A DNA stretch of 64,000 bases, taken from contig JAJVIM010000037.1 of the NCBI GenBank assembly GCA_022071955.1, positions 15,881 through 79,880 of the forward strand, written 5' to 3'. Every line of letters starts with the position of its first letter. Positions within the stretch are counted from its first letter, which is position 1. The DNA is from Anaerolineae bacterium. GTDB taxonomy: Bacteria > Chloroflexota > Anaerolineae > 4572-78 > J111. Both the position numbers and the translations under genes were made by a program. Shown here piece by piece: positions 17,812-26,115 of the stretch. The notes under the pieces are model-generated. The model did no database searches. It was given only the letters and a program-made list of their open reading frames with translations, and was not told the DNA's origin.

Positions 17812-18794
17812 TTTAAATCCAGTAATCGCCGGGCATTGCCGCCTAAAATGGCTGCTTTATCGGCCGGGCCGAGTCCCGGCAGGTTTTCCACCAGTTCGGC
17901 GGGGCGCTCGTAGCCCATATCAAAGGGATAATCCGACCCCAGCAGCACCCGGTCCGCGCCCACCAGATTAATCAGGTACAACAGCGCCGGCCCGGAGTGG
18001 GTCACGGTGTCGAAGTAAAATTTTTTGAGATAGGTGCTGGGCGGGGCGCTGATTTTTTGGCGGGCTTCCGGGCGCACTTCATAAGCACGGTCCAGCCGGC
18101 CAATTTGATACGGCAGATGACCGCCGCCGTGCAGCAGGCAGATTTTCAGCCGGGGGTGTTCCTCCAGCAGGCCGGAGAGAATCATATGCGCGGCGGTGAG
18201 CGCGGTTTCGGCGGGGTTGGCAAAGGCGTTCCACAGGTAATATTCCCGGTTGGTTGGCCCGCCCAAACCGGAGACGGGGTGAATTTCAACCAGCGCGCCC
18301 AGTTCTTCGGCGGCGGCCCAAAACGGGCGAAACTGCGGATCGCCCAGATAAACGCCGTTGACGTTAGTGCCAATTTCAACCCCGCGCAGCCCCAACTCGG
18401 TCACGGCGCGCTTTAGTTCGGCCACGGCGGCGGCGCTGTTTTGCAGCGGCACCGTACCGAGCGCCGCCACCCGCGCCGGGTATTCCGCCGCCAGCCGGGC
18501 GATGGCGTCATTTTGCAGGCGGTTGGCCCGCACCGACGCCTCCAAATCGGCATCGTAACGAAACAACGATGACCACGGCGACAGCACAATTTTATCAACC
18601 CCGGCTTTGTCCTGCTCGGCCAGAATGGCCTCAATGCTGACAAATTCGCGCACCGCCGAACTGAGGCGCTTGCCGCCAAATTCAACAAACTGCCGGTTGT
18701 TCTCCCAAACCACGTCGGGCCGCCACTCTTCGTGGGGCGCGGCGCGGCGGGTGATGTCCGGCACAATAATGTGAGCGTGACTATCAATGTTCAT
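17808..18794 (-). CDS. Amidohydrolase-2 family metal-dependent hydrolase/decarboxylase (ACMSD-like)
   Basis: 328 aa TIM barrel of the PF04909 type. Metal ligands are recognisable: IDSHAH (His6, His8), HPVSG in mid-chain, LLHGGGHLPYQ, and the C-terminal Asp in LGSDYPFDMG. Family members include aminocarboxymuconate-semialdehyde decarboxylase and other non-oxidative decarboxylases of aromatic acids, plus some true hydrolases. All four ligand positions are present, unlike in one of the two paralogues encoded near 42 kb. It overlaps the alcohol dehydrogenase by 4 bp and lies 6 bp downstream of the EamA transporter gene. Decarboxylation or hydrolysis of a ring-derived acid is a reasonable inference. 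Confidence 0.87.
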   Translation of the reverse strand: MNIDSHAHIIVPDITRRAAPHEEWRPDVVWENNRQFVEFGGKRLSSAVREFVSIEAILAEQDKAGVDKIVLSPWSSLFRYDADLEASVRANRLQNDAIARLAAEYPARVAALGTVPLQNSAAAVAELKRAVTELGLRGVEIGTNVNGVYLGDPQFRPFWAAAEELGALVEIHPVSGLGGPTNREYYLWNAFANPAETALTAAHMILSGLLEEHPRLKICLLHGGGHLPYQIGRLDRAYEVRPEARQKISAPPSTYLKKFYFDTVTHSGPALLYLINLVGADRVLLGSDYPFDMGYERPAELVENLPGLGPADKAAILGGNARRLLDLK

Positions 18795-18800
18795 TTTGGG

Positions 18801-19736
18801 TCAATGATACAAAATCAGGATTAAAGAGCCGCCAACAATTAAGCCGGAGCCAAGCCATACCTGCACGGTAACGCGCTCCAGGTCTCGGCCCACCAGCAGC
18901 GGCGAGAGCAAATTAACCACCGGCACCGAGACCAAACTTAAAGCCAGCACCACGGCCACCGGGGCCAAATCCAGGGCAATCCAGCGGCCCCATGTTGCCA
19001 GCCCCACCAGCAGAGCCGCAATCAATTTAAAAGCCAGCGCGTCGGTGGTGATAGGGCCAATTGATGCGCGCCGGCTTTTGATGAGCATAACGATGGCGTA
19101 CCCCAGCACGCTGGCGACAAAGCCAATCGTTACGCCCAGTATTGGCGAGGGTATTTCAACCAGCCCTTTGCGAATAAACGTGGGGCTGATCGACCAGCAG
19201 AGCGCCGCCGCCAGCCCGTACAACAACGACCGCCAGCCGCTATCGGTTTTAGCGGTGAGGTAGGGAATCGCCGCGCCCCCACCAATCGCCGCCGCCGGGG
19301 CCGGGCGCGGGCTGCGGGCGTAATTGACCAGATAAACGCCGGCCACAATGAGCAGGATACCGCCGATGGAGAACAGGGTGGGAAATTCCGAAAGCGTTAA
19401 GGCGGCAAATATCGCGCCAAATAACGGCGTGGCGCCAATCAGCGAGCCGGTTCTGGCCGCGCCAATCAATTTTTGGCTGGCGTTCAAAAATGTCCAGCCC
19501 ACAAAAAAATGGAGAAAACCGGCCAGGCTAAAATTGAGCCAGGCCCAGACCGAGGCGGTAGCCAACACATGCAAATCCTCGGTGAGCAGCGAGACCGCAA
19601 TCAGCACCAGAGCGCTAATGAACAACTGCATAAACGTGGCGGTGTAAACGTCCATGCCGCGCACGGCTCGCCGGTTGAGCGTTTGAAAAATACCAAAACC
19701 GACCCCGGCTGTAACGGCCCACCATGCGCCCGTCAT
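18801..19736 (-). CDS. EamA/DMT-superfamily inner-membrane transporter
   Basis: 311 aa with about ten hydrophobic segments arranged as two EamA halves, the usual drug/metabolite transporter layout. The N terminus MTGAWWAVTAGVGFGIFQ begins the first helix. A loop of low hydrophobicity near residues 140-160 splits the halves. Such proteins export or import small metabolites through the inner membrane. Its start overlaps the end of the livF-type gene by 4 bp (ATGA), so it belongs to the importer operon. It could export a dead-end product or import a second substrate. Confidence 0.85.
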   Translation of the reverse strand: MTGAWWAVTAGVGFGIFQTLNRRAVRGMDVYTATFMQLFISALVLIAVSLLTEDLHVLATASVWAWLNFSLAGFLHFFVGWTFLNASQKLIGAARTGSLIGATPLFGAIFAALTLSEFPTLFSIGGILLIVAGVYLVNYARSPRPAPAAAIGGGAAIPYLTAKTDSGWRSLLYGLAAALCWSISPTFIRKGLVEIPSPILGVTIGFVASVLGYAIVMLIKSRRASIGPITTDALAFKLIAALLVGLATWGRWIALDLAPVAVVLALSLVSVPVVNLLSPLLVGRDLERVTVQVWLGSGLIVGGSLILILYH

Positions 19737-20503
19737 ACCGCCTCTTCCACCGGTTCCAGCTCATCAGCCGTGTCGCCCTCTTGCATTATCGACCCTCCCA
19801 AATAAAGCTGAGCAACTCTGGGATCGTTGAGCAACTGGTTGGCGGGGCCTTCCAGCCGTTCCCGGCCAAGTTCTAACACGTAGGCCCGGTCAGAAATAGC
19901 CAGGCCGCTTTTGGCGTTCTGCTCCACCATTAACACGGTAATGCCGGTTTCTGTTTGCAACCGTTTGATGGTGTCAAACACCATGCGCGCCATTTTGGGG
20001 TCCAGCCCCAATGAAGGTTCATCAAACAGGATCATACGCGGATTGATCATCAAAGCGCGGCCAACCTCCAGCACTTTCTGCTGCCCGCCGCTGAGGTTGC
20101 CGGCTTTTGAATGCTGCCGCACTTTGAGCAAATCGAACATATCATAAACCTGCGCTAAACGGCGCGCCCGCTCGGTTTTATCTTTGAGAGTGTACGCCCC
20201 CATCAGCAGATTTTCGTGAATGGTCATCGCCGGAAAAGCGCTGTGGCCCTGCATTACCTGAGCAATGCCTCGCTGCAAGATGAGATCGGGGCGGAGGCCG
20301 GCGATATTTTGACCATCAAACAGAATTTCCCCCTGCGAGGGAGCCAGCAGCCCGGAAACGGTGCGCAGCACAGTTGACTTGCCGGCGCCGTTGGGGCCAA
20401 TCAAACAGACCAGCTCGCCGGCGTTAACATGCAGGTTGACGCCGCGCAGCACGGTGACCCCGCGCAAATAGCCGGCCACAACATTTTTGAGTTCAAGTAG
20501 CAC
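19733..20503 (-). CDS. livF: Branched-chain amino acid-type ABC importer ATPase (LivF)
   Basis: 256 aa. Walker A is GPNGAGKST (about 38-46), the ABC signature LSGGQQK (about 139) and Walker B MILFDEPSLGLDP (about 158). It is the shorter of the paired HAAT-family ATPases and has the LivF-typical GIAQVMQGHSAFPAMT Q-loop region. It powers uptake through the LivH/LivM pore. An acidic 15-residue tail extends past the normal end. It starts 2 bp after the livG stop. The transported solute need not be an amino acid: HAAT systems also carry aromatic acids and urea, and this one is next to aromatic or heterocycle genes. Confidence 0.93.
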   Translation of the reverse strand: MLLELKNVVAGYLRGVTVLRGVNLHVNAGELVCLIGPNGAGKSTVLRTVSGLLAPSQGEILFDGQNIAGLRPDLILQRGIAQVMQGHSAFPAMTIHENLLMGAYTLKDKTERARRLAQVYDMFDLLKVRQHSKAGNLSGGQQKVLEVGRALMINPRMILFDEPSLGLDPKMARMVFDTIKRLQTETGITVLMVEQNAKSGLAISDRAYVLELGRERLEGPANQLLNDPRVAQLYLGGSIMQEGDTADELEPVEEAV

Positions 20504-20505
20504 CG

Positions 20506-21240
20506 TCAGTCTCCTAAATAGGCGTCCAGCACCACCGGGTTAGCCTGTACGGCCTCCGGTGAACCTTCGGCGATTTTTTGGCCCTGATCCAACACCAAAA
20601 TGGGATTGCACAATTCCATCACCAGCCCCATGTTGTGCTCCACCACCAAAAAGGTTACGCCTTCGCGGTTGAGGCTGCGAATGAGGTCCATCAGAAAACG
20701 AATCATAGATGGGTTGACCCCGCCGGCCGGCTCATCGAGCAGCACCAGTTCCGGCTCGGCCATTAAGATGGCGGCAAACTCCAACAGTTTTTGCTGGCCA
20801 AAGGATAGTTTGCGGGCCGGCTCGTCTTTCATATGATCCAGCCCGACTCGCTTGAGCAGGCTCAGCGCCCGCTCTTTTTCGTGGCCGTGCATCCCCAGCG
20901 CCAACAAGCTGCGAAAGCCCACCTGCCGCACCGGCACAATCATATTTTCCAGCACGGTCAAATCCCAAAAAAGGCGGGTTATTTGAAACGTGCGGCTCAA
21001 CCCCTGCTGGCAGAGCCGGTGGGGCGCCATGCCGGTGATCCGTTTATCCCGCATATATACGTGGCCGCTGTCGGCTTTGTAAACGTTGGTGATCAAATTA
21101 AACAGGCTGGTTTTACCGGAGCCGTTGGGGCCAATGAGGCCGGTGATACTGCCCCTTTCAACCGAAATTGAACAATTATTAACCGCGATGATGCCCCCAA
21201 AACGGCAGGTGAGACCTTCTGTTTTTAGCAGTGTGGCCAT
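20506..21240 (-). CDS. livG: Branched-chain amino acid-type ABC importer ATPase (LivG)
   Basis: 244 aa. Walker A is GPNGSGKTS (about 37-45), the signature LSFGQQ (about 146) and Walker B LVLLDEPAGGVNP (about 165), the latter with the LivG-type AGGVNP. RTFQITRLFWDLTVLEN is the usual LivG Q-loop region. It forms the second nucleotide-binding subunit with LivF. The gene is 1 bp from the livM stop and 2 bp from livF, a tight operon. The start ATG follows GAGGAGAGAATAGCCTGAT, so its ribosome-binding site lies within the end of livM. Confidence 0.93.
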   Translation of the reverse strand: MATLLKTEGLTCRFGGIIAVNNCSISVERGSITGLIGPNGSGKTSLFNLITNVYKADSGHVYMRDKRITGMAPHRLCQQGLSRTFQITRLFWDLTVLENMIVPVRQVGFRSLLALGMHGHEKERALSLLKRVGLDHMKDEPARKLSFGQQKLLEFAAILMAEPELVLLDEPAGGVNPSMIRFLMDLIRSLNREGVTFLVVEHNMGLVMELCNPILVLDQGQKIAEGSPEAVQANPVVLDAYLGD

Positions 21241-21241
21241 A

Positions 21242-22243
21242 TCAGGCTATTCTCTCCTCGTGCATTTCAATCATTGAGCGCGCGCCTTCGTGGGCAGCCC
21301 GGGGGGCGCGGCGCTCTTCAATCCAGCCGGCGATGGTTGGCAAAATACCGCGCGGCAAAAACAGTAAAATAACCGTCATTAAAACGCCCAGCACCACCAA
21401 ATGCAGGGTCGATGAGCCAAAGCGGAACAGGATCAAATCGGAGGCGGGGATGTAAATAAAAGCGCCCAGCACCGGCCCCCACAGCGTTCCCAGCCCACCC
21501 AGCATGGTAACCATAATCATTTCCACCCCAACGATAATATCAAAGGCGAAAACCGGGCTGATGTGCGTGGTAAAGTAGGACCAAATTCCGCCGGCGACGG
21601 CCACAAAATAGGCGCTTACGCCAAACGCAACCACTTTGTACAACGTGGTATTCACGCCGACCATTTCGGCCTTGCCTTCATCATCGCGGATAGCCAGCAG
21701 CCCCAGCCCAAACCGCGAATGGCGAATAAACATTGATACTGCCAGCGCGGCAATCAAAACAACCAGCATGGTGTAGTAAAACGGCATCCGCGAAAATTCA
21801 GGCGACCAGGGGGGCAGCGGCTGGCTGAGGCCGGGCGCGCCTTTGGTGATCTCTTTCAGGTTGAGCGCCAGCAGCCGAAAGATCAGCAGCATGGCAATGG
21901 TAGCCAGCACAAAAGCCGAGCCGCTGGTTCGGAGCATCACCCAGCCCAAAAACATGGCCACAACAGTAACCACAATGGCCAGCAGCGGCGCGCTCCACAA
22001 CGGGTTCCAGCCCAACTGGTTGTGGGCAATGGCCACCAAATAAGCACCCAGCCCAAAAAAGGCGCTGTGGCCCAACGATTTGTAGCCGGTGTAGCCGCCC
22101 ATAATATTCCAACTGATACCCATTGCCGCAAACATCAGCGTGTTGAATCCCAAAACGTGGAAATACGGCTCTCGATAAAGCCAGGGATATCCCAGCAAGA
22201 CAATTAGCGCCAGCGCCGGCCACCAACGACGAAGCTGTTTCAC
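21242..22243 (-). CDS. livM: Branched-chain amino acid-type ABC importer permease (LivM)
   Basis: 333 aa, with about nine to ten membrane segments and the HAAT-permease conserved loop after GLLAIRDDEGKAEMVGVN (the EAA-like segment that contacts the ATPase). An N-terminal Arg-Arg-Trp-Trp precedes the first helix. The C-terminal 30 residues are charged and cytoplasmic. It pairs with LivH to form the import channel. Four bases separate it from livH and one base from livG, so all are co-transcribed. Confidence 0.92.
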   Translation of the reverse strand: MKQLRRWWPALALIVLLGYPWLYREPYFHVLGFNTLMFAAMGISWNIMGGYTGYKSLGHSAFFGLGAYLVAIAHNQLGWNPLWSAPLLAIVVTVVAMFLGWVMLRTSGSAFVLATIAMLLIFRLLALNLKEITKGAPGLSQPLPPWSPEFSRMPFYYTMLVVLIAALAVSMFIRHSRFGLGLLAIRDDEGKAEMVGVNTTLYKVVAFGVSAYFVAVAGGIWSYFTTHISPVFAFDIIVGVEMIMVTMLGGLGTLWGPVLGAFIYIPASDLILFRFGSSTLHLVVLGVLMTVILLFLPRGILPTIAGWIEERRAPRAAHEGARSMIEMHEERIA

Positions 22244-22247
22244 AGGA

Positions 22248-23144
22248 TCACCCCTTTCGAATAATAGTCCCCATTAATCCCTGCGGCCGGAAAATCAGGG
22301 TGAGGAACAAAATCAGGTAAAAAACAATAGGCGATATGTAGCTGCTCATCATTACAGCGGCAGTCGACTCCGCCATGCCCATCAGCAGCGCGGCCACAAA
22401 CGCGCCGGGCAAACTGCCCATCCCGCCCAAAACAATTACCGCCAGCATTTTTGATATCCATTCTTCGTGGCTGCCGGCGTTAAACGTCCAGATCAGGCTA
22501 AAAATTGCGCCGCCGCCGGCCACCGTCGCCAGGCCGATGCCAAACGTTACAGCCTGCACCCGGGCCACGTTCACGCCCACCAGTTGCGCCGCATCTTTGT
22601 TTTGCACCGTCGCCCGGATCGCCCGCCCCAAATCTGATCGGGAAATGAGCAGATAGAGCAAAACCAGGGCGATGATCGCCGCAAAAAAGCCGACAACCCG
22701 AACCACGGGCAAACGCAGCGTGATGTCGCCCAGAGTCACCGGCCACACCTGGCTGGTGTACCAGGTGCGGATAGAACGGCCGGTAGATTGCCAGATAACG
22801 CCCATCACCCCTTCCAAAGTCAGGGCGATGGAAAAAGTCAGCAGCACCACCAGGCCCGGCTCGTTGCGTAATTTGGCTAACAACTGACTCTGAAAAACAT
22901 AGCCAATCACAAATAAAAGCGGCACACTGACAATAACCGACAAAAACGGGTCCAACCCAAAACTGTTAAACAGCCAATAAGCAATGTACGCGCTCAACAC
23001 CAAAAAAGCGCCGTGAGCAATATTGATAACGCGCATAACGCCAAAAATCAGGGTTAGCCCGGCGGCCATGAGCGCATACACACCCCCGGTCAGCAGTCCA
23101 ATGACCACCACCTGGGTTAAAACATTCAAAGAAGGAAGGTGCAT
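22248..23144 (-). CDS. livH: Branched-chain amino acid-type ABC importer permease (LivH)
   Basis: 298 aa, eight or so membrane helices, with the LivH features GVYALMAAGLTLIFGVMRVI near the start and RATVQNKDAAQLVGVNVARV as the ATPase-contacting loop near 190. The late VIVLGGMGSLPGA is the typical family end. It is the first of four tightly spaced transporter genes. The binding-protein gene lies 241 bp upstream, separated by a strong hairpin. Confidence 0.93.
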   Translation of the reverse strand: MHLPSLNVLTQVVVIGLLTGGVYALMAAGLTLIFGVMRVINIAHGAFLVLSAYIAYWLFNSFGLDPFLSVIVSVPLLFVIGYVFQSQLLAKLRNEPGLVVLLTFSIALTLEGVMGVIWQSTGRSIRTWYTSQVWPVTLGDITLRLPVVRVVGFFAAIIALVLLYLLISRSDLGRAIRATVQNKDAAQLVGVNVARVQAVTFGIGLATVAGGGAIFSLIWTFNAGSHEEWISKMLAVIVLGGMGSLPGAFVAALLMGMAESTAAVMMSSYISPIVFYLILFLTLIFRPQGLMGTIIRKG

Positions 23145-23385
23145 CTCAACTCCTGTAAAAATAAGTTCGGTGAGTTGACCGGGCGCGGGGCGTAATCAGT
23201 CACTCGCTGGCCGCCACTCGCCACACGCCAGATTTTCATTCCCGGTGTCGAACCCCGGTTCTGTCACACTCCCCTGTAAATAGCGAATCTGCGAATCAGC
23301 GAGTCTGCGAAGGCAGGGGCGCTTCGCGGAGCGCCCCTGCCCCATTTTTACCCGTGTCCGGGGAGGTTTTGCACCGAAAACTAAA
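23145..23385. other. Spacer between binding-protein and permease genes
   Basis: On the plus strand it contains short GCGAATC/GCGAGTC direct repeats (about 23282-23310) and then a strong hairpin at 23312-23341, listed separately. No reading frame here looks real. The layout suggests a post-transcriptional boundary between the abundant binding protein and the membrane parts. Confidence 0.65.
23312..23341. repeat. GC-rich hairpin with 12-bp perfect arms
   Basis: The left arm GGCAGGGGCGCT (23312-23323) and its complement (23330-23341) enclose a 6-base loop, TCGCGG. On the transcribed minus strand no U-run follows, so it fits an mRNA-stability or partial attenuation element more than a simple terminator. 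A related copy, including the flanking CTGCGAA, occurs at 41560-41596, so it is also a dispersed repeat. Confidence 0.8.
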
Positions 23386-24849
23386 TTACCACGCCGGTTT
23401 GGGCCAAACTGCATCAGCCTGAGCGCGCACGGGCGGGCCAACAATTACAAAGGAATCGCCCTGCCATTGCAACAGCATAAAGCTACCCTGAGGTTGGCCA
23501 ACGTCGTTAAAACTGAGCGGGCCAACCACGGTTTTGTAGGTACTCTTGTGCAATTCGGCAATCAACGCGGCGTTATCAATTGACTGAATATTTTCAGCCG
23601 CTTGCTGGAGTACCTGGCCCACGGTAAACGCGTTGGCCACGTCTTCGGGGATGTCGCCGGCATTGCCGCCAAACATTTCAAGATATTTGGCTACCATTTG
23701 CTGGTTTTGGTAATCTTTCGATTCGGGGAACCAGGAGATTGAGGCAAAAATTCCTTCGGTGGCGCTGCCCACGCCTTCTTTGAACGGTCCCGGCAGCGAC
23801 GGGCCGGTGGTAAAGAAAGCGCCCCGGGGTTGATAACCCGCTTCCTGATAAGCCCGAATCTGGCCGATGGAGTCTTCGAGCACCGTGCCGCCCACAATCA
23901 GGTCGGGATTCAGGTCGGCAACCTGAATGGCAATGGCCGAAAAGTCGGTGGTTTCCGGCGCGTAGACCTCGTCAAAAACCAGGCTCAATCCGGCGGCGGT
24001 CAATCTATCGCGCACGCCGCCCATCACGCCCAGGGTAAAGGGGTCGTCCTGGCTGACAATGGCAAAACTCTTGGGCCGAACATCATCTGGCAGCGACAGC
24101 ACGTAGTCAACAAACGGGTCAGCCTGCGCCGAGCCGGCAGCCGGCTGCGCAAAAAAGATGTTGGTCAGGCCGCGGTTGAAGACATCGGGCGCGCCGCCGG
24201 CCGGTTCAACAAAAGCATAGCCGTAACGAGCCGCTACTTCTGACGTGGGAATAACCAGAAAACTGGAGAAGGGGCCAACCACCAGATCAACTTTGTCAAC
24301 CGTGATCAATTTTTCGTAGTCGGCCACGGCGGTATCCTGATCGCTGGCGTTATCGACAATGGTCAACTCGACGGGACGCCCCAGCACCCCCCCCGACTCG
24401 TTGACAATAGCGGCCCACACTTCGTACCCCTCTTTGGCGGCGGTGCCCGGCTCGCTAAAGCGGCCGCTCAACGGCAGCGATGCGCCAATTTTTATCGGTG
24501 CGCCGGTTGGAGCTGCCATCCCTGCCATACTTGGGCCAGCCAACATTGCCTGCGCATCGGCGCTGCTGGGCACGCACAACTTCCAGCCCGGCTCAATAAT
24601 ATCGGGGTTATTAATTTTGGCGTAGCTGGCATCAGTGGCGTTGAGTTGGTTGGTCGCCTCAACAATGGCCGGATAGGCCAACACGTCTCCATAAAATTTG
24701 TCGGCCAGTTTAGAGAGCCAGTCATCAGCCTGGACGACCACATCCTGCTCACAGGCAACACCTTGTGCTCCCGGCGCGGCAAACATTGTTTGCGGCGTCA
24801 GACTTAACGCAAATACCAAAACCCCAAAAACATAAAGTAGCTTTTTCAC
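23386..24849 (-). CDS. HAAT-type ABC substrate-binding protein with N-terminal LysM-like domain
   Basis: 487 aa, well above the usual 370-400. A cleavable-looking signal peptide (about 1-25) precedes a LysM-like module (about 35-95), recognised by DDWLSKLADKFYGD, IVEATNQ and a final EPGWKLCVP. The periplasmic-binding fold follows from about 118 (PIKIGASLPLSGRF) to the end. The LysM module might hold the protein to peptidoglycan or another glycan, a useful device in a cell lacking a lipoprotein Cys here. The start is a GTG preceded by GAGGAGGAGC. It lies upstream of the permeases in the same direction. The ligand is unknown. The LysM call is by pattern. Confidence 0.85.
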   Translation of the reverse strand: MKKLLYVFGVLVFALSLTPQTMFAAPGAQGVACEQDVVVQADDWLSKLADKFYGDVLAYPAIVEATNQLNATDASYAKINNPDIIEPGWKLCVPSSADAQAMLAGPSMAGMAAPTGAPIKIGASLPLSGRFSEPGTAAKEGYEVWAAIVNESGGVLGRPVELTIVDNASDQDTAVADYEKLITVDKVDLVVGPFSSFLVIPTSEVAARYGYAFVEPAGGAPDVFNRGLTNIFFAQPAAGSAQADPFVDYVLSLPDDVRPKSFAIVSQDDPFTLGVMGGVRDRLTAAGLSLVFDEVYAPETTDFSAIAIQVADLNPDLIVGGTVLEDSIGQIRAYQEAGYQPRGAFFTTGPSLPGPFKEGVGSATEGIFASISWFPESKDYQNQQMVAKYLEMFGGNAGDIPEDVANAFTVGQVLQQAAENIQSIDNAALIAELHKSTYKTVVGPLSFNDVGQPQGSFMLLQWQGDSFVIVGPPVRAQADAVWPKPAW

Positions 24850-25186
24850 TGTTTGCTCCTCCTCGAGCTAATGCTGACAATTGATTCCACGGTAAAGAAC
24901 TGTATCTTTTAAAACGTATCTTCCATAAAATCCCTCCTTTACAGGGGTCAGGAATTAGGAGTCAGGAGTTAGAGTCAATACTTTTCAAATGAGCGGATAT
25001 GTCATGCTGAGCAAAGCGAAGAATCTCTGACATGGCGGTTTCCAATCGGCCTCCGGCCTCAGCATGGCATGTTCGCTATTTTTATCCGACCACAGTGGAT
25101 CAGATGAACCAACAGGTATTGGATTTAGGGAGTGTTAACATTCCCTGACTCCTAACTCCTGATTCCTGACACCTCATTACCGCAGG
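24850..25186. repeat. MITE-like inverted repeat element in a gene-free gap
   Basis: The element spans about 24943-25172. Its two ends are made of the same heptads (GTCAGGAATTAGGAGTCAGG at the left, the complement at the right), so they can pair over roughly 30 bp with few mismatches. The interior carries GTCATGCTGAGCAAAGCG and GAAGAATCT, pieces also found near 15840-15930. No open frame is credible. It separates the E1/E2 gene set from the importer and may affect read-through. No target duplication was identified. Confidence 0.65.
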
Positions 25187-26077
25187 CTAGCGCCCTGTAT
25201 CAACGCCCGCCATTCGGGCCAGCACATCAAAAATAATAGAGAAATCGTAATGGCCCAGCCCCATCCCCCGCGCCGCCGACATATATTCGTTAACGGCGGC
25301 GGTGGTGGGCAGCGGTACGTTCAGCTTTTGGCCCAGTTCGATGGCCAGATTCAGGTCTTTTTGCATCATTGTGCAATCAAACAGCGCTTCTTCCGGGTGG
25401 CCCAGCACAAACGGCCCGCGATAGATAACCATCGGTGAGGCGATGACGCTGTTGGTCATCACTTCAACCGCCTGCTGGCGCGAGATACCGCTCTTTTCGG
25501 CCAGCAGCACGCCTTCGCTAAAAGCCAGCATTTGCACGGCCAGGCTCAGATTTACAGCGATTTTCATCGCCACCGCTTTGCCATTTTCGCCCACGTGAAA
25601 AGCCTTTGGCCCAATATCCAGCAGCACCGGTTTTATTGTTTCAAACGCGCCGGCATCGCCGCCAACCATGAAAGAGGCTTTGCCCTGCTCCAGCGTAATG
25701 GTACTGCCGGAAACCGGCGCATCGAGCATTTTTGCACCGGTTTCGGCGGCAACCTGATCGGCCAGCGCTTTGCTGTAGTCGGGACTCATGGTGCTCATGT
25801 CCACGTAGAGTTTGCCGGGTGCCAGACCGGCCAAAATGCCATCGGGGCCCTGGGTTACGGCCTCAACCGCGCCGGTGTTGGTAACCATTGAAAAAACAAT
25901 GTCCGCGGCCTGCGCCACCTGCCGCGGGGTATCGGCCCAGCGCATCCCCAGTTCGACCAGCGGGGCAGCTTTTGACCGGGTGCGATTGGTACCCGTTACG
26001 GTATGGCCGGCGGCCAGCAGCCGTTTGACCATGCCGCTGCCCATTGCCCCCAACCCAACGTATCCCAGATTTGCCAT
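25187..26077 (-). CDS. 3-Hydroxyisobutyrate dehydrogenase-family beta-hydroxyacid dehydrogenase
   Basis: 296 aa. The Rossmann entry is GYVGLGAMGSGMV (about 5-17), the substrate-binding PVSGS is at 121-125 and the catalytic Lys172 falls in AVAMKIAVN with Asn176 after it. All match the beta-hydroxyacid dehydrogenase family. It oxidises a beta-hydroxy acid to a semialdehyde with NAD(P)+. The start ATG follows AAGGAGG. It is the last gene in the E1/E2 run, 38 bp after the E2 stop. Together with an acyl-transferase complex it suggests processing of a C3-C5 hydroxy acid produced by ring cleavage. Confidence 0.9.
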   Translation of the reverse strand: MANLGYVGLGAMGSGMVKRLLAAGHTVTGTNRTRSKAAPLVELGMRWADTPRQVAQAADIVFSMVTNTGAVEAVTQGPDGILAGLAPGKLYVDMSTMSPDYSKALADQVAAETGAKMLDAPVSGSTITLEQGKASFMVGGDAGAFETIKPVLLDIGPKAFHVGENGKAVAMKIAVNLSLAVQMLAFSEGVLLAEKSGISRQQAVEVMTNSVIASPMVIYRGPFVLGHPEEALFDCTMMQKDLNLAIELGQKLNVPLPTTAAVNEYMSAARGMGLGHYDFSIIFDVLARMAGVDTGR

Positions 26078-26115
26078 GCCATCCTCCTTGATTGCTGCGA
26101 GCGTACTGCCGGCGA

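Noticed and set aside
24850-25186. tRNA or small RNA gene in the gap before the binding-protein gene
   Set aside because: No cloverleaf or conserved TTCGA-type arm is present; the stretch is explained by inverted heptad repeats.
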